From the NCBI GenBank assembly GCA_937872385.1, contig CALMSO010000092.1, positions 1 to 64,000 on the forward strand: DNA of 64,000 nucleotides, written 5' to 3'. Both the position numbers and the translations under genes were made by a program. The stretch is from an uncultured Saprospiraceae bacterium (lineage in GTDB: Bacteria; Bacteroidota; Bacteroidia; Chitinophagales; Saprospiraceae). The notes under the pieces were generated by a model. That model searched no databases. It worked only from the letters and a program-made list of their open reading frames with translations, and had not been told where the DNA came from. Below, piece by piece: positions 1 through 8,028 of the stretch. The stretch's first letter is position 1; each line of letters begins with the position of its first letter.

Positions 1-536
1 TGTCCGTATTTTTGCATCATGGTTTTAATTTCCGCTTTGGCCTCGTTCAGTTCTTCCAAGTCGCTTAGCAAATCTTCGGCTGCCGGTAGGTCAAACAGCG
101 CCGCTCGTTGGGTATATTGCTGTTGAATATGTTCGATAATAGCCTCGTCCTCATCCCAGTCGGCAGGCGAAGGCATTGGCGCAGCAGGGGCTTCGGTATG
201 GCTGGTTTGCACTATTTCCTGCGGATCGGGCGGCTGCCGGAGCCAGAATACCCAACTGACAATGGCGAGCAAGAGCGTAGCGGCCACAGCACTCCAAGCT
301 ACTCGTGTGGCGCGCAGTTGGCGCAGCACAAGAGGTGCGTGCAGGTCATGGGCGATGCGTTCCCACACTTCTGGAGGCGGGGCATAGGCCGGCAACTGCT
401 CTATGGCGGCTTGCAAAGGCGCTTCCGCTGCGTCTGCGTTGAGTTGCTGCGTTATATTTTCCCAAACCGAGGCATCGGGCGCATAGCGCGGCAATCGCTC
501 AATGGCTTCCTGTAAGGTGGAATGATGTTGTTCCAT
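1..536 (-). CDS. Membrane anti-sigma factor-like protein (3' end outside window)
   Basis: The reverse strand reads open from an ATG at 536 to the window edge, so about 178 residues are visible and the C-terminus is missing. It starts 10 nt after the stop of the ECF sigma gene at 547-1083, so the two are almost certainly co-transcribed, and a role as the cognate anti-sigma factor is inferred from that. A single hydrophobic segment lies at about residues 79-99 (ending AIVSWVFWL). The N-terminal cytoplasmic part holds two tandem copies of a 26-residue unit at about 7-32 and 40-65, built on LQ-AIE-LP-YAP---VWE-I. After the membrane segment comes a linker rich in P, A, D and E and then a charged, probably coiled stretch. 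No zinc-binding HxxxCxxC motif is visible. Function is inferred from context and architecture, not from a recognised family signature. Confidence 0.7.
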   Translation of the reverse strand, partial: MEQHHSTLQEAIERLPRYAPDASVWENITQQLNADAAEAPLQAAIEQLPAYAPPPEVWERIAHDLHAPLVLRQLRATRVAWSAVAATLLLAIVSWVFWLRQPPDPQEIVQTSHTEAPAAPMPSPADWDEDEAIIEHIQQQYTQRAALFDLPAAEDLLSDLEELNEAKAEIKTMMQKYG

Positions 537-546
537 AGCTCAATAT

Positions 547-1083
547 TTAACGTTCATACCGTGTAATGGCTTCGCGCAGGCGTTTCTTGGCGTGAAACAA
601 CTGCGATTTGGACGTGCCCACCGAAATGCCCAGCATTTCCGATACTTCTTTGTGCGAAAATCCTTCTACTTCTATTAGTACGAATACGGCCCGATAGCCC
701 TCCGGGAGCTCCTGAATGGCTTTTTCGAGGTATTCTGCATCCAATTGGTTGCGGCCCCAGTCCACCAATTCCTGTGCATGGCTGGTCGTGAGTGTTTCGG
801 TAGGCGGGGCTTTCTTGACGTGGCTGAGCGCGGTGCGCACCACGATCGTTTTGATCCAAGCACCAAGCGTGGATTCGCGCCGGAAATCTTTGATGTAGCG
901 AAAAACCTTTACAAATGCTTCTTGTAGAACATCCTCGGCCAGTTCAAAATCGCTTGTAATACGATAGGCGCTGGTGTACATCGCCCGGCTGTACTTTTCG
1001 TACAGGGCTTGTTGGGCTATGCGGTCGTTTGCGATACAGCCTTCTATCAATTCGGCTTCGGTCATGCTGGTGGCATAAGGCAT
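547..1083 (-). CDS. ECF-type RNA polymerase sigma factor
   Basis: A 178-residue sigma-70 family factor of the extracytoplasmic-function type, with only regions 2 and 4. Region 2 includes YEKYSRAMYTSAYRI and DVLQEAFVKVF, the core-binding and -10 recognition helices. Region 4 carries LPEGYRAVFVLIEVEGFSH and the helix-turn-helix ISVGTSKSQLFHAKKRL. Such factors direct RNA polymerase to a small regulon after release from an anti-sigma factor. The membrane protein that begins at 536 is the obvious partner. A second ATG, six codons in, gives MTEAEL and could be the real start. No TAnnTTTG box is seen upstream, so it may be autoregulated or use its own promoter type. Confidence 0.93.
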   Translation of the reverse strand: MPYATSMTEAELIEGCIANDRIAQQALYEKYSRAMYTSAYRITSDFELAEDVLQEAFVKVFRYIKDFRRESTLGAWIKTIVVRTALSHVKKAPPTETLTTSHAQELVDWGRNQLDAEYLEKAIQELPEGYRAVFVLIEVEGFSHKEVSEMLGISVGTSKSQLFHAKKRLREAITRYER

Positions 1084-1297
1084 TTTCCATTTCGCCTTTA
1101 GTGAATTATGCTGAAAAGAGCAATCGAACGGGGGAAATGGTTGTACGATGATAAAAAAATGGTTTTCAAAACCCGCTAAAACACTGCAATTTGGGGCAAT
1201 TCTTACAAATATTACAAGCCTTTGTGTTGTTTTTTTGCCGCGAAGGCATGATATTTAGACTGAAAAAGTAAAAAACAGGTCGGGAAAACAAAAAATA

Positions 1298-1864
1298 ATG
1301 CGGAAAATGGTTGGAAATGATGTAAAAAAAGGAAAAGTATTGCTCGCGGAGCCTTTCATGCTCGATCCGAATTTCAAGCGGGCAGCAGTGCTGCTGTGCG
1401 AGCACGACGAAGAGGGCAGCGTTGGATTTGTTATGAACAAGCCGCTCAATGTGCGCATAGATGAAATTGTGGAGGGCTTTCCGGAGTTCGACGCCGAGGT
1501 GTCGCTGGGCGGGCCGGTACAAACGGATACGATCCATTATGTACACAATATAGGCGACTTGCTCGAGGGCAGCCTGAAGGTGATTGACGGTATCTATTGG
1601 GGCGGTGATTTTGACAAGCTCAAGTTTCTGATTGCCCAGCAGTTGATTCTGCCGCACAATATCCGCTTTTTCGTAGGCTACTCCGGCTGGTCGGAGGGGC
1701 AATTAGACGACGAAATGCAGTACGGCTCCTGGCTCATAGCGGATATGGACGCCAACTATCTTTTCAAATCTCCGGCCGAAAGCCTCTGGAAACAGGTGAT
1801 GTATAATAAAGGTGACGCCTACACGGTCATCGCGCAGATGCCGGATTCAGTGAGCTTGAATTAG
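1298..1864 (+). CDS. yqgE: YqgE/AlgH family protein (DUF179)
   Basis: A 188-residue cytosolic protein of the UPF0301/YqgE-AlgH family. Family hallmarks are the N-terminal GKVLLAEPFMLDPNFKRA, the loop EEGSVGFVMNKPL and the central LGGPVQTD, followed by FFVGYSGWSEGQLDDE. Full-length homologues are about 185-190 residues, so the gene is complete. AlgH was named for an effect on alginate regulation in Pseudomonas, but the biochemical role is unsettled. ATG 1307 is an alternative start. The gene is convergent with engB, and an octamer array fills the space between them. Confidence 0.93.
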   Translation: MRKMVGNDVKKGKVLLAEPFMLDPNFKRAAVLLCEHDEEGSVGFVMNKPLNVRIDEIVEGFPEFDAEVSLGGPVQTDTIHYVHNIGDLLEGSLKVIDGIYWGGDFDKLKFLIAQQLILPHNIRFFVGYSGWSEGQLDDEMQYGSWLIADMDANYLFKSPAESLWKQVMYNKGDAYTVIAQMPDSVSLN

Positions 1865-1884
1865 GGAAAGTTGAATAGGGCGAA

Positions 1885-2052
1885 CAACCATGAAACCATG
1901 AAACCATGCAACCATGAAACCATACAACCATGCAACCATGCAACCATGCAACCATGAAACCATGCAACCATGAAACCATGCAACCATGAAACCATACAAC
2001 CATGAAACCATACAACCATGAAACCATGCAACCATGAAACCATGAAACCATA
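1885..2052. repeat. Octamer tandem array, 21 units
   Basis: This is an uninterrupted run of exactly 21 units of an 8-bp sequence. Each unit is caaccatg, aaaccatg or aaaccata; only the first and last positions vary, always C/A and G/A. It fills the gap between the convergent yqgE and engB genes, and is preceded by gttgaatagggcgaac (from 1871), which resembles modules of other intergenic elements in the window. Open frames read through it on the minus strand (MVAWFHGC-like periods) are an artefact of the repeat. Confidence 0.97.
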
Positions 2053-2056
2053 CATA

Positions 2057-2659
2057 TCACCCTACACGCTCATTTACCTCTTTGATAAACTGCAATATTT
2101 CCGCCCGGCCCCAGCCACGCTCAGCCGAGGTTTCAAACTGCGGCGGCAATTCATTCCAGTATTCGAGTAGCGCCTCTCGGATGCGGGCGATATGGGTCTG
2201 TCGTTCTTCGTCGTTTTTCAGCCGGTCGAGTTTGGTATAAGCAATTACAAATGGAACACGCATTTCGCCCAATTGGTTAATAAACGCTATATCAATGGTT
2301 TGTGGCGGCACATTGGCGTCAAGCAATACGAAGGCACATTGCAGCGTGGCGCGTTGCAGCAGATATCCCTGGATCATGCGCTCCCATTCCTTCCGTTTTT
2401 TCTGCGAGATTTTGGCGTACCCGTAGCCCGGCAGATCCACTATGTACCAGCTCTGATTTATTTTATAATAATTAAGCATTTGGGTTTTGCCCGGCTTATT
2501 GGAGGTATAAGCAAGCTTTTTGCGTCCGCACAACATATTGATGAGCGACGATTTTCCAACATTAGAACGCCCGATAAACGCAAACTCCGGCAGCCCGTCG
2601 GTAGGGCACTTCGACTCGCCCGGAAAACTCCCGATGTAAATTGCTTCCTGTATCTCCAT
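2057..2659 (-). CDS. engB: Ribosome biogenesis GTP-binding protein EngB/YsxC
   Basis: A 200-residue TrmE-Era-like GTPase needed for late 50S ribosomal subunit assembly. G1 is GRSNVGKSS at about 30-38, followed by TQMLNYYKI (G2 area), DLPGYGYA (G3), TKLD (G4) and SAE (G5). Length is normal for the family. A -7 box TACCTTTG lies 5 nt before the ATG (2665-2672 on this strand), so the transcript probably starts about 2 nt before the start codon. The gene is transcribed alone, convergent with yqgE. Confidence 0.96.
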   Translation of the reverse strand: MEIQEAIYIGSFPGESKCPTDGLPEFAFIGRSNVGKSSLINMLCGRKKLAYTSNKPGKTQMLNYYKINQSWYIVDLPGYGYAKISQKKRKEWERMIQGYLLQRATLQCAFVLLDANVPPQTIDIAFINQLGEMRVPFVIAYTKLDRLKNDEERQTHIARIREALLEYWNELPPQFETSAERGWGRAEILQFIKEVNERVG

Positions 2660-2664
2660 GATGG

Positions 2665-2672
2665 CAAAGGTA
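2665..2672 (-). promoter_or_regulatory. -7 promoter box of engB
   Basis: On the minus strand the sequence reads TACCTTTG, matching the Bacteroidota -7 consensus TAnnTTTG exactly. It ends 5 nt before the engB ATG. No clear -33 TTG is seen at the usual 19-21 nt spacing. Confidence 0.6.
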
Positions 2673-2855
2673 CGTATATTCCGGGGTTATTGGGTGGAGT
2701 TAGGTATTTGGATTCAATTCAAAACTACGCTTGGGCTTCATTTTTTATTATAAAATGTGGGGACTTTATTTATCAAAATAAGTACTTGTACATAATTCTT
2801 TTTAGGAAAATAATTATAAGTATTTGATTATCAGAACGTAAAAAACACCTCAGTT

Positions 2856-2882
2856 AGTAAATAACGATATCACATTACTTAA
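2856..2882 (-). repeat. Dispersed core motif, copy 1 (diverged)
   Basis: Read on the minus strand this is a degenerate copy of the core found at 34614, 36509, 44490 and 57964 (consensus TAATGGGAYATTGTTATTTG); here it reads TAATGTGATATCGTTATTTA. It directly precedes the heptamer array at 2893-2983, the same order of modules as at 34614-34700. Confidence 0.7.
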
Positions 2883-2892
2883 CTCGTAAAAT

Positions 2893-2983
2893 GCGAACCG
2901 CCAACAGCCAACCGCGAACCGCGAACAGCGAACCGCGAACTGCGAACCGCGAACCGCGAACAGCCAACTGCGAACTGCGAACC
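2893..2983. repeat. Heptamer tandem array gcgaacN, 13 units
   Basis: There are thirteen consecutive 7-bp units of the form gcgaacN; three read gccaacN. The last base is C, A or T. The array ends two bases before the stop codon of the methylmalonyl-CoA mutase gene on the minus strand. Related heptamer arrays occur at 34652-34700 and 44639-44673. Confidence 0.95.
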
Positions 2984-2985
2984 AA

Positions 2986-5115
2986 CTACTCCATCAATAC
3001 CTCCAAGATCTGCTTGGCCGCTTTAGCAATTTTCGTGCCTGGCCCAAATACACCCGCTACACCGTGCTCGTACAGAAAGTCGTAATCCTGTGCCGGAATG
3101 ACACCGCCCACAATGATGAGAATATCCTCTCTGCCCAATGCCTTCAAGGCTTCCAGCGTTTGCGGTACGAGCGTTTTATGCCCTGCGGCCAGCGAGCTGA
3201 TGCCCAGAATGTGCACATCATTTTCCACTGCTTGGCGGGCGGCTTCGGCGGGTGTCTGGAAGAGCGGCCCCACGTCCACATCGAAACCCAAATCAGCAAA
3301 GCTGGTAGCAATCACCTTCGCACCGCGGTCGTGCCCGTCTTGTCCGAGTTTGGCTACCATAATGCGCGGTCGGCGGCCATCTTGTTTGGCAAATTGATCC
3401 GCCAGCGCCTGAGCCGCCTGAAAGTCCGCATCCACTTTGGATTCGGCAGCATACACCCCAGAAATGGTACGCGTGATAGCCGTAAAGCGCCCAAAAGCCC
3501 GCTCCATCGCATAGGAAATTTCGCCCAACGTGGCGCGCAAGCGAGCGGCCCTTACCGCAGCTTCCAATAAGTTTCCTTCGCCCGTTTGGGCAGTATGGTA
3601 CAAATCTTCCAGCGCTTGCTGCACGGCGGCTTCATCGCGGGTAGATTTTACTTCTTGCAGCCGCCGGATTTGGGACTCGCGCACGGCAGCATTGTCCACA
3701 TCCAAGATGTCAATGACCGTTTCTTCTTCCACTTGGAAAACATTGACGCCCACGATCTGGTCTTTGCCACTGTCAATGCGGGCTTGCTTGCGCGCCGCGG
3801 CCTCTTCGATGCGCATTTTGGGCAAACCTTCTTCGATGGCTTTGGCCATGCCGCCGAGTGCTTCCACTTCTTGTATCAATGTCCAGGCGCGTTGGGCGAG
3901 CCGGTCGGTGAGGTATTCTACATAATAGGAGCCGCCCCAGGGGTCAATGGTCTTGGTGATGTCGGTTTCTTGTTGCAAATACAACTGCGTATCGCGGGCA
4001 ATTTTAGCCGAAAAATCGGTAGGCAACGCAATGGCTTCGTCCAATGAATTGGTATGCAAAGATTGGGTACCACCCAGCACGGCGGCCAAGGCCTCAATGC
4101 AGGTGCGAGCCACATTGTTGAACGGGTCTTGTTCGGTCAAACTCCAGCCCGAGGTCTGGCAATGCGTACGCAGCGCCATGCTTTTATCTTTTTCCGGATT
4201 GAATTGTTTGACAATCTTTGCCCAGAGCATTCTGGCGGCGCGCATTTTGGCGATTTCCATGAAATGGTTCATACCAATGCCCCAAAAGAAAGAAATACGC
4301 GGCGCAAAGTCATCAATTTGCAAACCCGCTTGTAAGCCCGCGCGCAAATATTCCAAACCATCGGCCAGCGTGTAGGCTAATTCAATATCGGCTGGAGCGC
4401 CCGCCTCGTGCATGTGGTAGCCGCTGATGCTGATGGAGTTGAACTTCGGCATGTACTTGGCTGCATAGGCAAAAATATCGGCGATGATGCGCATACTGGC
4501 CCCCGGCGGGTAGATGTAGGTATTGCGCACCATGAATTCTTTCAAAATATCGTTTTGAATCGTACCGCTGAGTTGCGCTGGCGATACACCTTGCTCTTGC
4601 GCAGCGATGATATAAAAAGCCATTACCGGAATGACCGCGCCGTTCATCGTCATCGAAACCGACATTTGGTCGAGCGGAATTTGGTCAAACAGGATTTTCA
4701 TATCCTCTACGGTATCAATGGCGACGCCTGCTTTGCCCACATCGCCCACTACGCGCTCATGGTCGCTATCGTAGCCGCGGTGGGTAGCCAAATCAAAAGC
4801 CACCGATAGCCCTTTTTGCCCTTGCGCCAAGTTGCGCCGATAAAAAGCGTTGCTCTCTTCGGCAGTGGAAAAACCCGCATACTGCCGGATGGTCCAGGGT
4901 TGGGAGGTGTACATCGAGCTGTAGGGGCCGCGCAAAAAAGGCGGCATGCCAGCCACAAAACGCAAGTGCTCTAAGCCTTCGATGGCTTCGGCATCAAAAA
5001 TCGGCGGCACGTCAATCTGCTCGAGGGTGCGCCATGCGGACGCGTCAGTGGTGCTGGGTTTTGCCAACCGGGCATCTCTGGCGAGGGCTATTTTAGAAAA
5101 GTCAGGGCGTTGCAT
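2986..5115 (-). CDS. mutB: Methylmalonyl-CoA mutase, cobalamin-dependent large subunit
   Basis: A 709-residue adenosylcobalamin-dependent mutase that interconverts succinyl-CoA and R-methylmalonyl-CoA, linking propionate metabolism with the TCA cycle. The N-terminal substrate barrel carries PWTIRQYAGFST, FDLATHRGYDSDH and GYHMHEAGA. The Tyr (RQYAG), Arg (SMRII) and His (GYHM) that mark methylmalonyl- rather than isobutyryl-CoA mutase are kept. The C-terminal B12 domain has the base-off motif DGHDRG followed by GISSLAAGHK. Start chosen at MQRPDF because it fits the family; an in-frame ATG at 5181 would add 22 unlikely residues. No small subunit gene lies nearby, so the protein may be homodimeric like E. 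coli Sbm, or its partner is elsewhere. Residue 72 is Gln where I expect Arg (RPWT). Confidence 0.95.
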   Translation of the reverse strand: MQRPDFSKIALARDARLAKPSTTDASAWRTLEQIDVPPIFDAEAIEGLEHLRFVAGMPPFLRGPYSSMYTSQPWTIRQYAGFSTAEESNAFYRRNLAQGQKGLSVAFDLATHRGYDSDHERVVGDVGKAGVAIDTVEDMKILFDQIPLDQMSVSMTMNGAVIPVMAFYIIAAQEQGVSPAQLSGTIQNDILKEFMVRNTYIYPPGASMRIIADIFAYAAKYMPKFNSISISGYHMHEAGAPADIELAYTLADGLEYLRAGLQAGLQIDDFAPRISFFWGIGMNHFMEIAKMRAARMLWAKIVKQFNPEKDKSMALRTHCQTSGWSLTEQDPFNNVARTCIEALAAVLGGTQSLHTNSLDEAIALPTDFSAKIARDTQLYLQQETDITKTIDPWGGSYYVEYLTDRLAQRAWTLIQEVEALGGMAKAIEEGLPKMRIEEAAARKQARIDSGKDQIVGVNVFQVEEETVIDILDVDNAAVRESQIRRLQEVKSTRDEAAVQQALEDLYHTAQTGEGNLLEAAVRAARLRATLGEISYAMERAFGRFTAITRTISGVYAAESKVDADFQAAQALADQFAKQDGRRPRIMVAKLGQDGHDRGAKVIATSFADLGFDVDVGPLFQTPAEAARQAVENDVHILGISSLAAGHKTLVPQTLEALKALGREDILIIVGGVIPAQDYDFLYEHGVAGVFGPGTKIAKAAKQILEVLME

Positions 5116-5376
5116 AAGCTTGGCATTTATGTTTACCAATCGCCGTTTGTATTTATTATAATAATAGCAAACGTTTGGCACGAAAAGTTTCGGTTAAAAT
5201 TGGCAAAAATTATGCAATTGCGCAAGTGCGGCAGTAGGAATAAGGAATAAAAGCAAGCTGTGCTTTTGCCGATAGCTTAGCATTAGTGCAGCGTGACAAA
5301 AATCAACCGCTCACTCCAATGATTGTCATTGTAAAAATGATTCAAAACGCTGTTTTTTACGAAAAATCATTGTATT

Positions 5377-6567
5377 ATGACAATTCAACCAACCTGGAAT
5401 CGGCACACCTGGCCGTTCGTATTGCCCGGTTTGCTGCTGCTGATTACCTGTACCCAGCCTCCAACAGACCTCCCGCCGCACCCGCAGGAGGTTTATGATA
5501 CCACGCGGGCGACCGACGCGCCCTTAGTTTGTCCGTTTCAGATTAACATTGACCCGATGGAACGGCTGCTGTTAGTCAATTTTGAAAATGACCCCGAGAC
5601 CCTGTATCTCGGGCTGGAGCCGCAATTTTTTGATGATACAGTCAATGGCCGGGGGCTGTTGGTCATCGCCTGGCGCACCGATGGCCGCGTAGATGTGTAT
5701 CATGAGCCAACCTTGCGCCTCGATGCGGGCAAGTATGATATTGCTGGCAAGGGCTTGGGGCATTTGGTAGCCACTCCTATGCCACGCGCGACATTCGACA
5801 TCAACGAACAGGGAGTACAAGCCGATATTCAGTTTAGCGATTTGCACGGGCGAGCTATTCACTTGGCGGTGCACGAGTACAATCCTCGCCAACGCAAACC
5901 TTTTGGGCTGCTGGCGCCTATGGGCGACGCCGCAGAGCATCCCTCAGCCATGCCCTTAGTCTTGCTGCACGATTTCTATTTTGTACGAAAACACAAAACC
6001 GACATTACGGTACGTATCAATGACCGCTTGCACCAAGTGGACGCCATGCCTATGCGTATGGACTGGGTCAAAATGTACTTCGCACGCTACAGCCCCGATC
6101 CGTTTATCGTCACGCTGAATCCTGCGCACGACGGCCCGCTGCCCGCCTTAGACACCGCCGCGCTTGCCCGCGAATTGAGCTACAACGGCGCCGTGCCCGA
6201 AATAGCGGCCCTAAGCCGCCAAGGCGAGCGACACACCATACGGCTGCAATTTGAACCGGCTTTCCCGAATGTAACAGCCTTGCGTGACGAGGTACGGCTA
6301 CAAGGTACATTCACCATGACTGGACACCCAAGTACCGGCGCGGTGAGCGGGCAATACGAAGTGACCACTACTGGCGGCCTTACGCGCATTACGCTGCTAC
6401 CCGATGGCGGCTGGCAACCAGAAACGCCTAAGCTGTCGCTGAAATTTTTATATAATGTCAATGCTATGTTCAAACAATGGCCAGCGAGCTATCGTTGGAC
6501 GGCAGTCATTACCGAAAAGGAAACAGGCGAGTGGTGGATGCAGTCCGGCTGGGAGCGGTTGCGTTGA
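5377..6567 (+). CDS. Secreted or lipid-anchored protein of unknown function
   Basis: A 396-residue protein I do not recognise. It begins with a hydrophobic export segment (FVLPGLLLLITC). The Cys at about residue 25 could be a lipidation site, but Thr at -1 is atypical for a lipobox. The mature part is soluble, without further membrane segments, rich in beta-type sequence and ending RWTAVITEKETGEWWMQSGW. The middle (about 120-220) speaks of a jelly-roll or lipocalin-like sheet, but that is impression only. It is convergent with the efflux adaptor at 6613-7692 and has no operon partner. The upstream 260 bp is shared with mutB, which is divergent. Confidence 0.8.
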   Translation: MTIQPTWNRHTWPFVLPGLLLLITCTQPPTDLPPHPQEVYDTTRATDAPLVCPFQINIDPMERLLLVNFENDPETLYLGLEPQFFDDTVNGRGLLVIAWRTDGRVDVYHEPTLRLDAGKYDIAGKGLGHLVATPMPRATFDINEQGVQADIQFSDLHGRAIHLAVHEYNPRQRKPFGLLAPMGDAAEHPSAMPLVLLHDFYFVRKHKTDITVRINDRLHQVDAMPMRMDWVKMYFARYSPDPFIVTLNPAHDGPLPALDTAALARELSYNGAVPEIAALSRQGERHTIRLQFEPAFPNVTALRDEVRLQGTFTMTGHPSTGAVSGQYEVTTTGGLTRITLLPDGGWQPETPKLSLKFLYNVNAMFKQWPASYRWTAVITEKETGEWWMQSGWERLR

Positions 6568-6612
6568 AAATGTGCACAATAGAGAAGCGCAATAGCTTTT
6601 TGTCGTGCTCGA

Positions 6613-7692
6613 TTACTCTTGGGTTTCGGGGCGCACTACTGCGTCGTGGTCGAGGTTGAGATTGCCTTCTGCGATCACAATATCTCCGGCCTTGATACCT
6701 TCGCTGATGGCCACTTCCTGATCGTTTTCGTAAGCAATGACCACATAATTCCACTTGGCGAGTTGTTCTTGTGCTGCATAAGTGAACACTACCGGACGCC
6801 CCGAGCGCAGCACGACCGCCGATTTGGGTATAATCACTTGGTTGGGGATGCCCTGCTCTATCACTACTTGCACATTCATACCTTCGAATAGCCGACTGCC
6901 AGAACTACCCCGCACCCGCGCCTGCACGCTGACCAAACCTTGCTCGCTCACCATCGGATTGATGGCTGAGACTTCGCCCCGGAGCATTACTTCCGGAGAA
7001 GCAATCGGTCGGATTTGCACCGCTTGCCCAGTTTTGATTTGCAAAGCTTCACGCTCTAACAGATTGAAAGAGGCTTCAAACGTAGCCGGGTTGATGAGGG
7101 TGCAGATTTCCTGTCCGGCGCTCACTTGTTGCCAAGCTTTCACTTTTACATCAGCGATGATACCATCGAAAGGAGCATAAACCCGGCAGTAGGCTAATTC
7201 CTGATCGGCCTGCTGCACCGAGAGCAGGGCGCGATTATAGCCGCTGCGGGTGAGAATGGTGGCGAGCTTATCCGGGGAAACGGACTGGTCGTTGTCGGGT
7301 TGGCCGCGTTGCAAGATGAGGAGGTCCTGTTTTTCGATTTCCGCTTCGGCGAGAGCTATTTTACTCTGGTTCAAGCGTAGTTGTTGGGCTTCATCGTCCA
7401 ATTGAGCCAGTAGGGCACCCTTGCGCACGTACTGCCCAGGTTGGATGGGCAAAGACTGAAGGATGCCTCCGGTGCGTACACTCACCGGTGCTTTCTGCCC
7501 GGCACGCAACACTCCAGAAGAAAAAATACGCAGCGCAAATACTCCTTGGCGGGCAGGCGCGGTGCGCACGGCAGCCGGCGGAGCCTGCACTCCCGTGGTA
7601 AGTTCGGCTGTTTCTTCGGGAGCCGGAGACGAAGCGCCGCAGCCATAAAGTAGTAGTGTGCAACAAGCAACAACGAGCATTTTATAGAACAT
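6613..7692 (-). CDS. Efflux RND-type periplasmic adaptor (membrane fusion protein), orphan
   Basis: A 359-residue HlyD/AcrA-family lipoprotein. The signal peptide ends LLLYGC, giving a lipidated Cys at about residue 18. After it come a lipoyl/barrel-sandwich half (QPGQYVRKGALLAQLDDEA), a helical hairpin (LNQSKIALAEAEIEKQDL), the second half (VYAPFDGIIADVKVKAWQ), a beta-barrel domain and the membrane-proximal domain. Adaptors of this type bridge an inner-membrane pump to a TolC-like channel. No pump or channel gene is adjacent; the nearest RND set is 31 kb away. ATG 7692 is preferred because the in-frame start at 7728 precedes the signal peptide by 12 residues. Confidence 0.9.
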   Translation of the reverse strand: MFYKMLVVACCTLLLYGCGASSPAPEETAELTTGVQAPPAAVRTAPARQGVFALRIFSSGVLRAGQKAPVSVRTGGILQSLPIQPGQYVRKGALLAQLDDEAQQLRLNQSKIALAEAEIEKQDLLILQRGQPDNDQSVSPDKLATILTRSGYNRALLSVQQADQELAYCRVYAPFDGIIADVKVKAWQQVSAGQEICTLINPATFEASFNLLEREALQIKTGQAVQIRPIASPEVMLRGEVSAINPMVSEQGLVSVQARVRGSSGSRLFEGMNVQVVIEQGIPNQVIIPKSAVVLRSGRPVVFTYAAQEQLAKWNYVVIAYENDQEVAISEGIKAGDIVIAEGNLNLDHDAVVRPETQE

Positions 7693-8028
7693 GACTTCAT
7701 TGATTTTGACAATGGATGAATACAGCAAGCTGGAATGCCAATGTTTTAACTAAAGAGATAGCTAAGGTAGCAAATTATTTTGCATCTTAGCGGGATAAAA
7801 ATGTTAAAAAAAGCAGTAATTCACTTTTGCCACAAGGCCGCTGGGGTCGGAGTTTTTTATTTTCGAGGCGGGAACTTTTTGCGGTAAGTGGTTGTATTCT
7901 ATACTGACAGGCGGATATAAATCTTTTTTTGGAAAAAGTCAAGTTTTCGTAAGAAAAATACAACATTTGTGACCAAAGAGCGTATATTTCGTCAGAATCA
8001 TTGAAAGTTCCCAAATCCCGGACATATT

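Noticed and set aside
1166..1702. 178-codon frame antisense to yqgE
   Set aside because: Shadow frame; the sense frame matches a known family over its full length.
1885..2052. Possible CRISPR array
   Set aside because: Units are 8 bp with no spacers, and no cas gene is in the window. The heptamer arrays are rejected for the same reason.
1827..2060. Three overlapping minus-strand frames with the period MVAWFHGC/MVSWLHGF
   Set aside because: They are simple translations of the octamer array, open in every frame because the unit contains no stop; no gene signal.
7787..8014. 75-codon minus-strand frame before rpoD
   Set aside because: Covers the rpoD promoter region and has no domain or export character.
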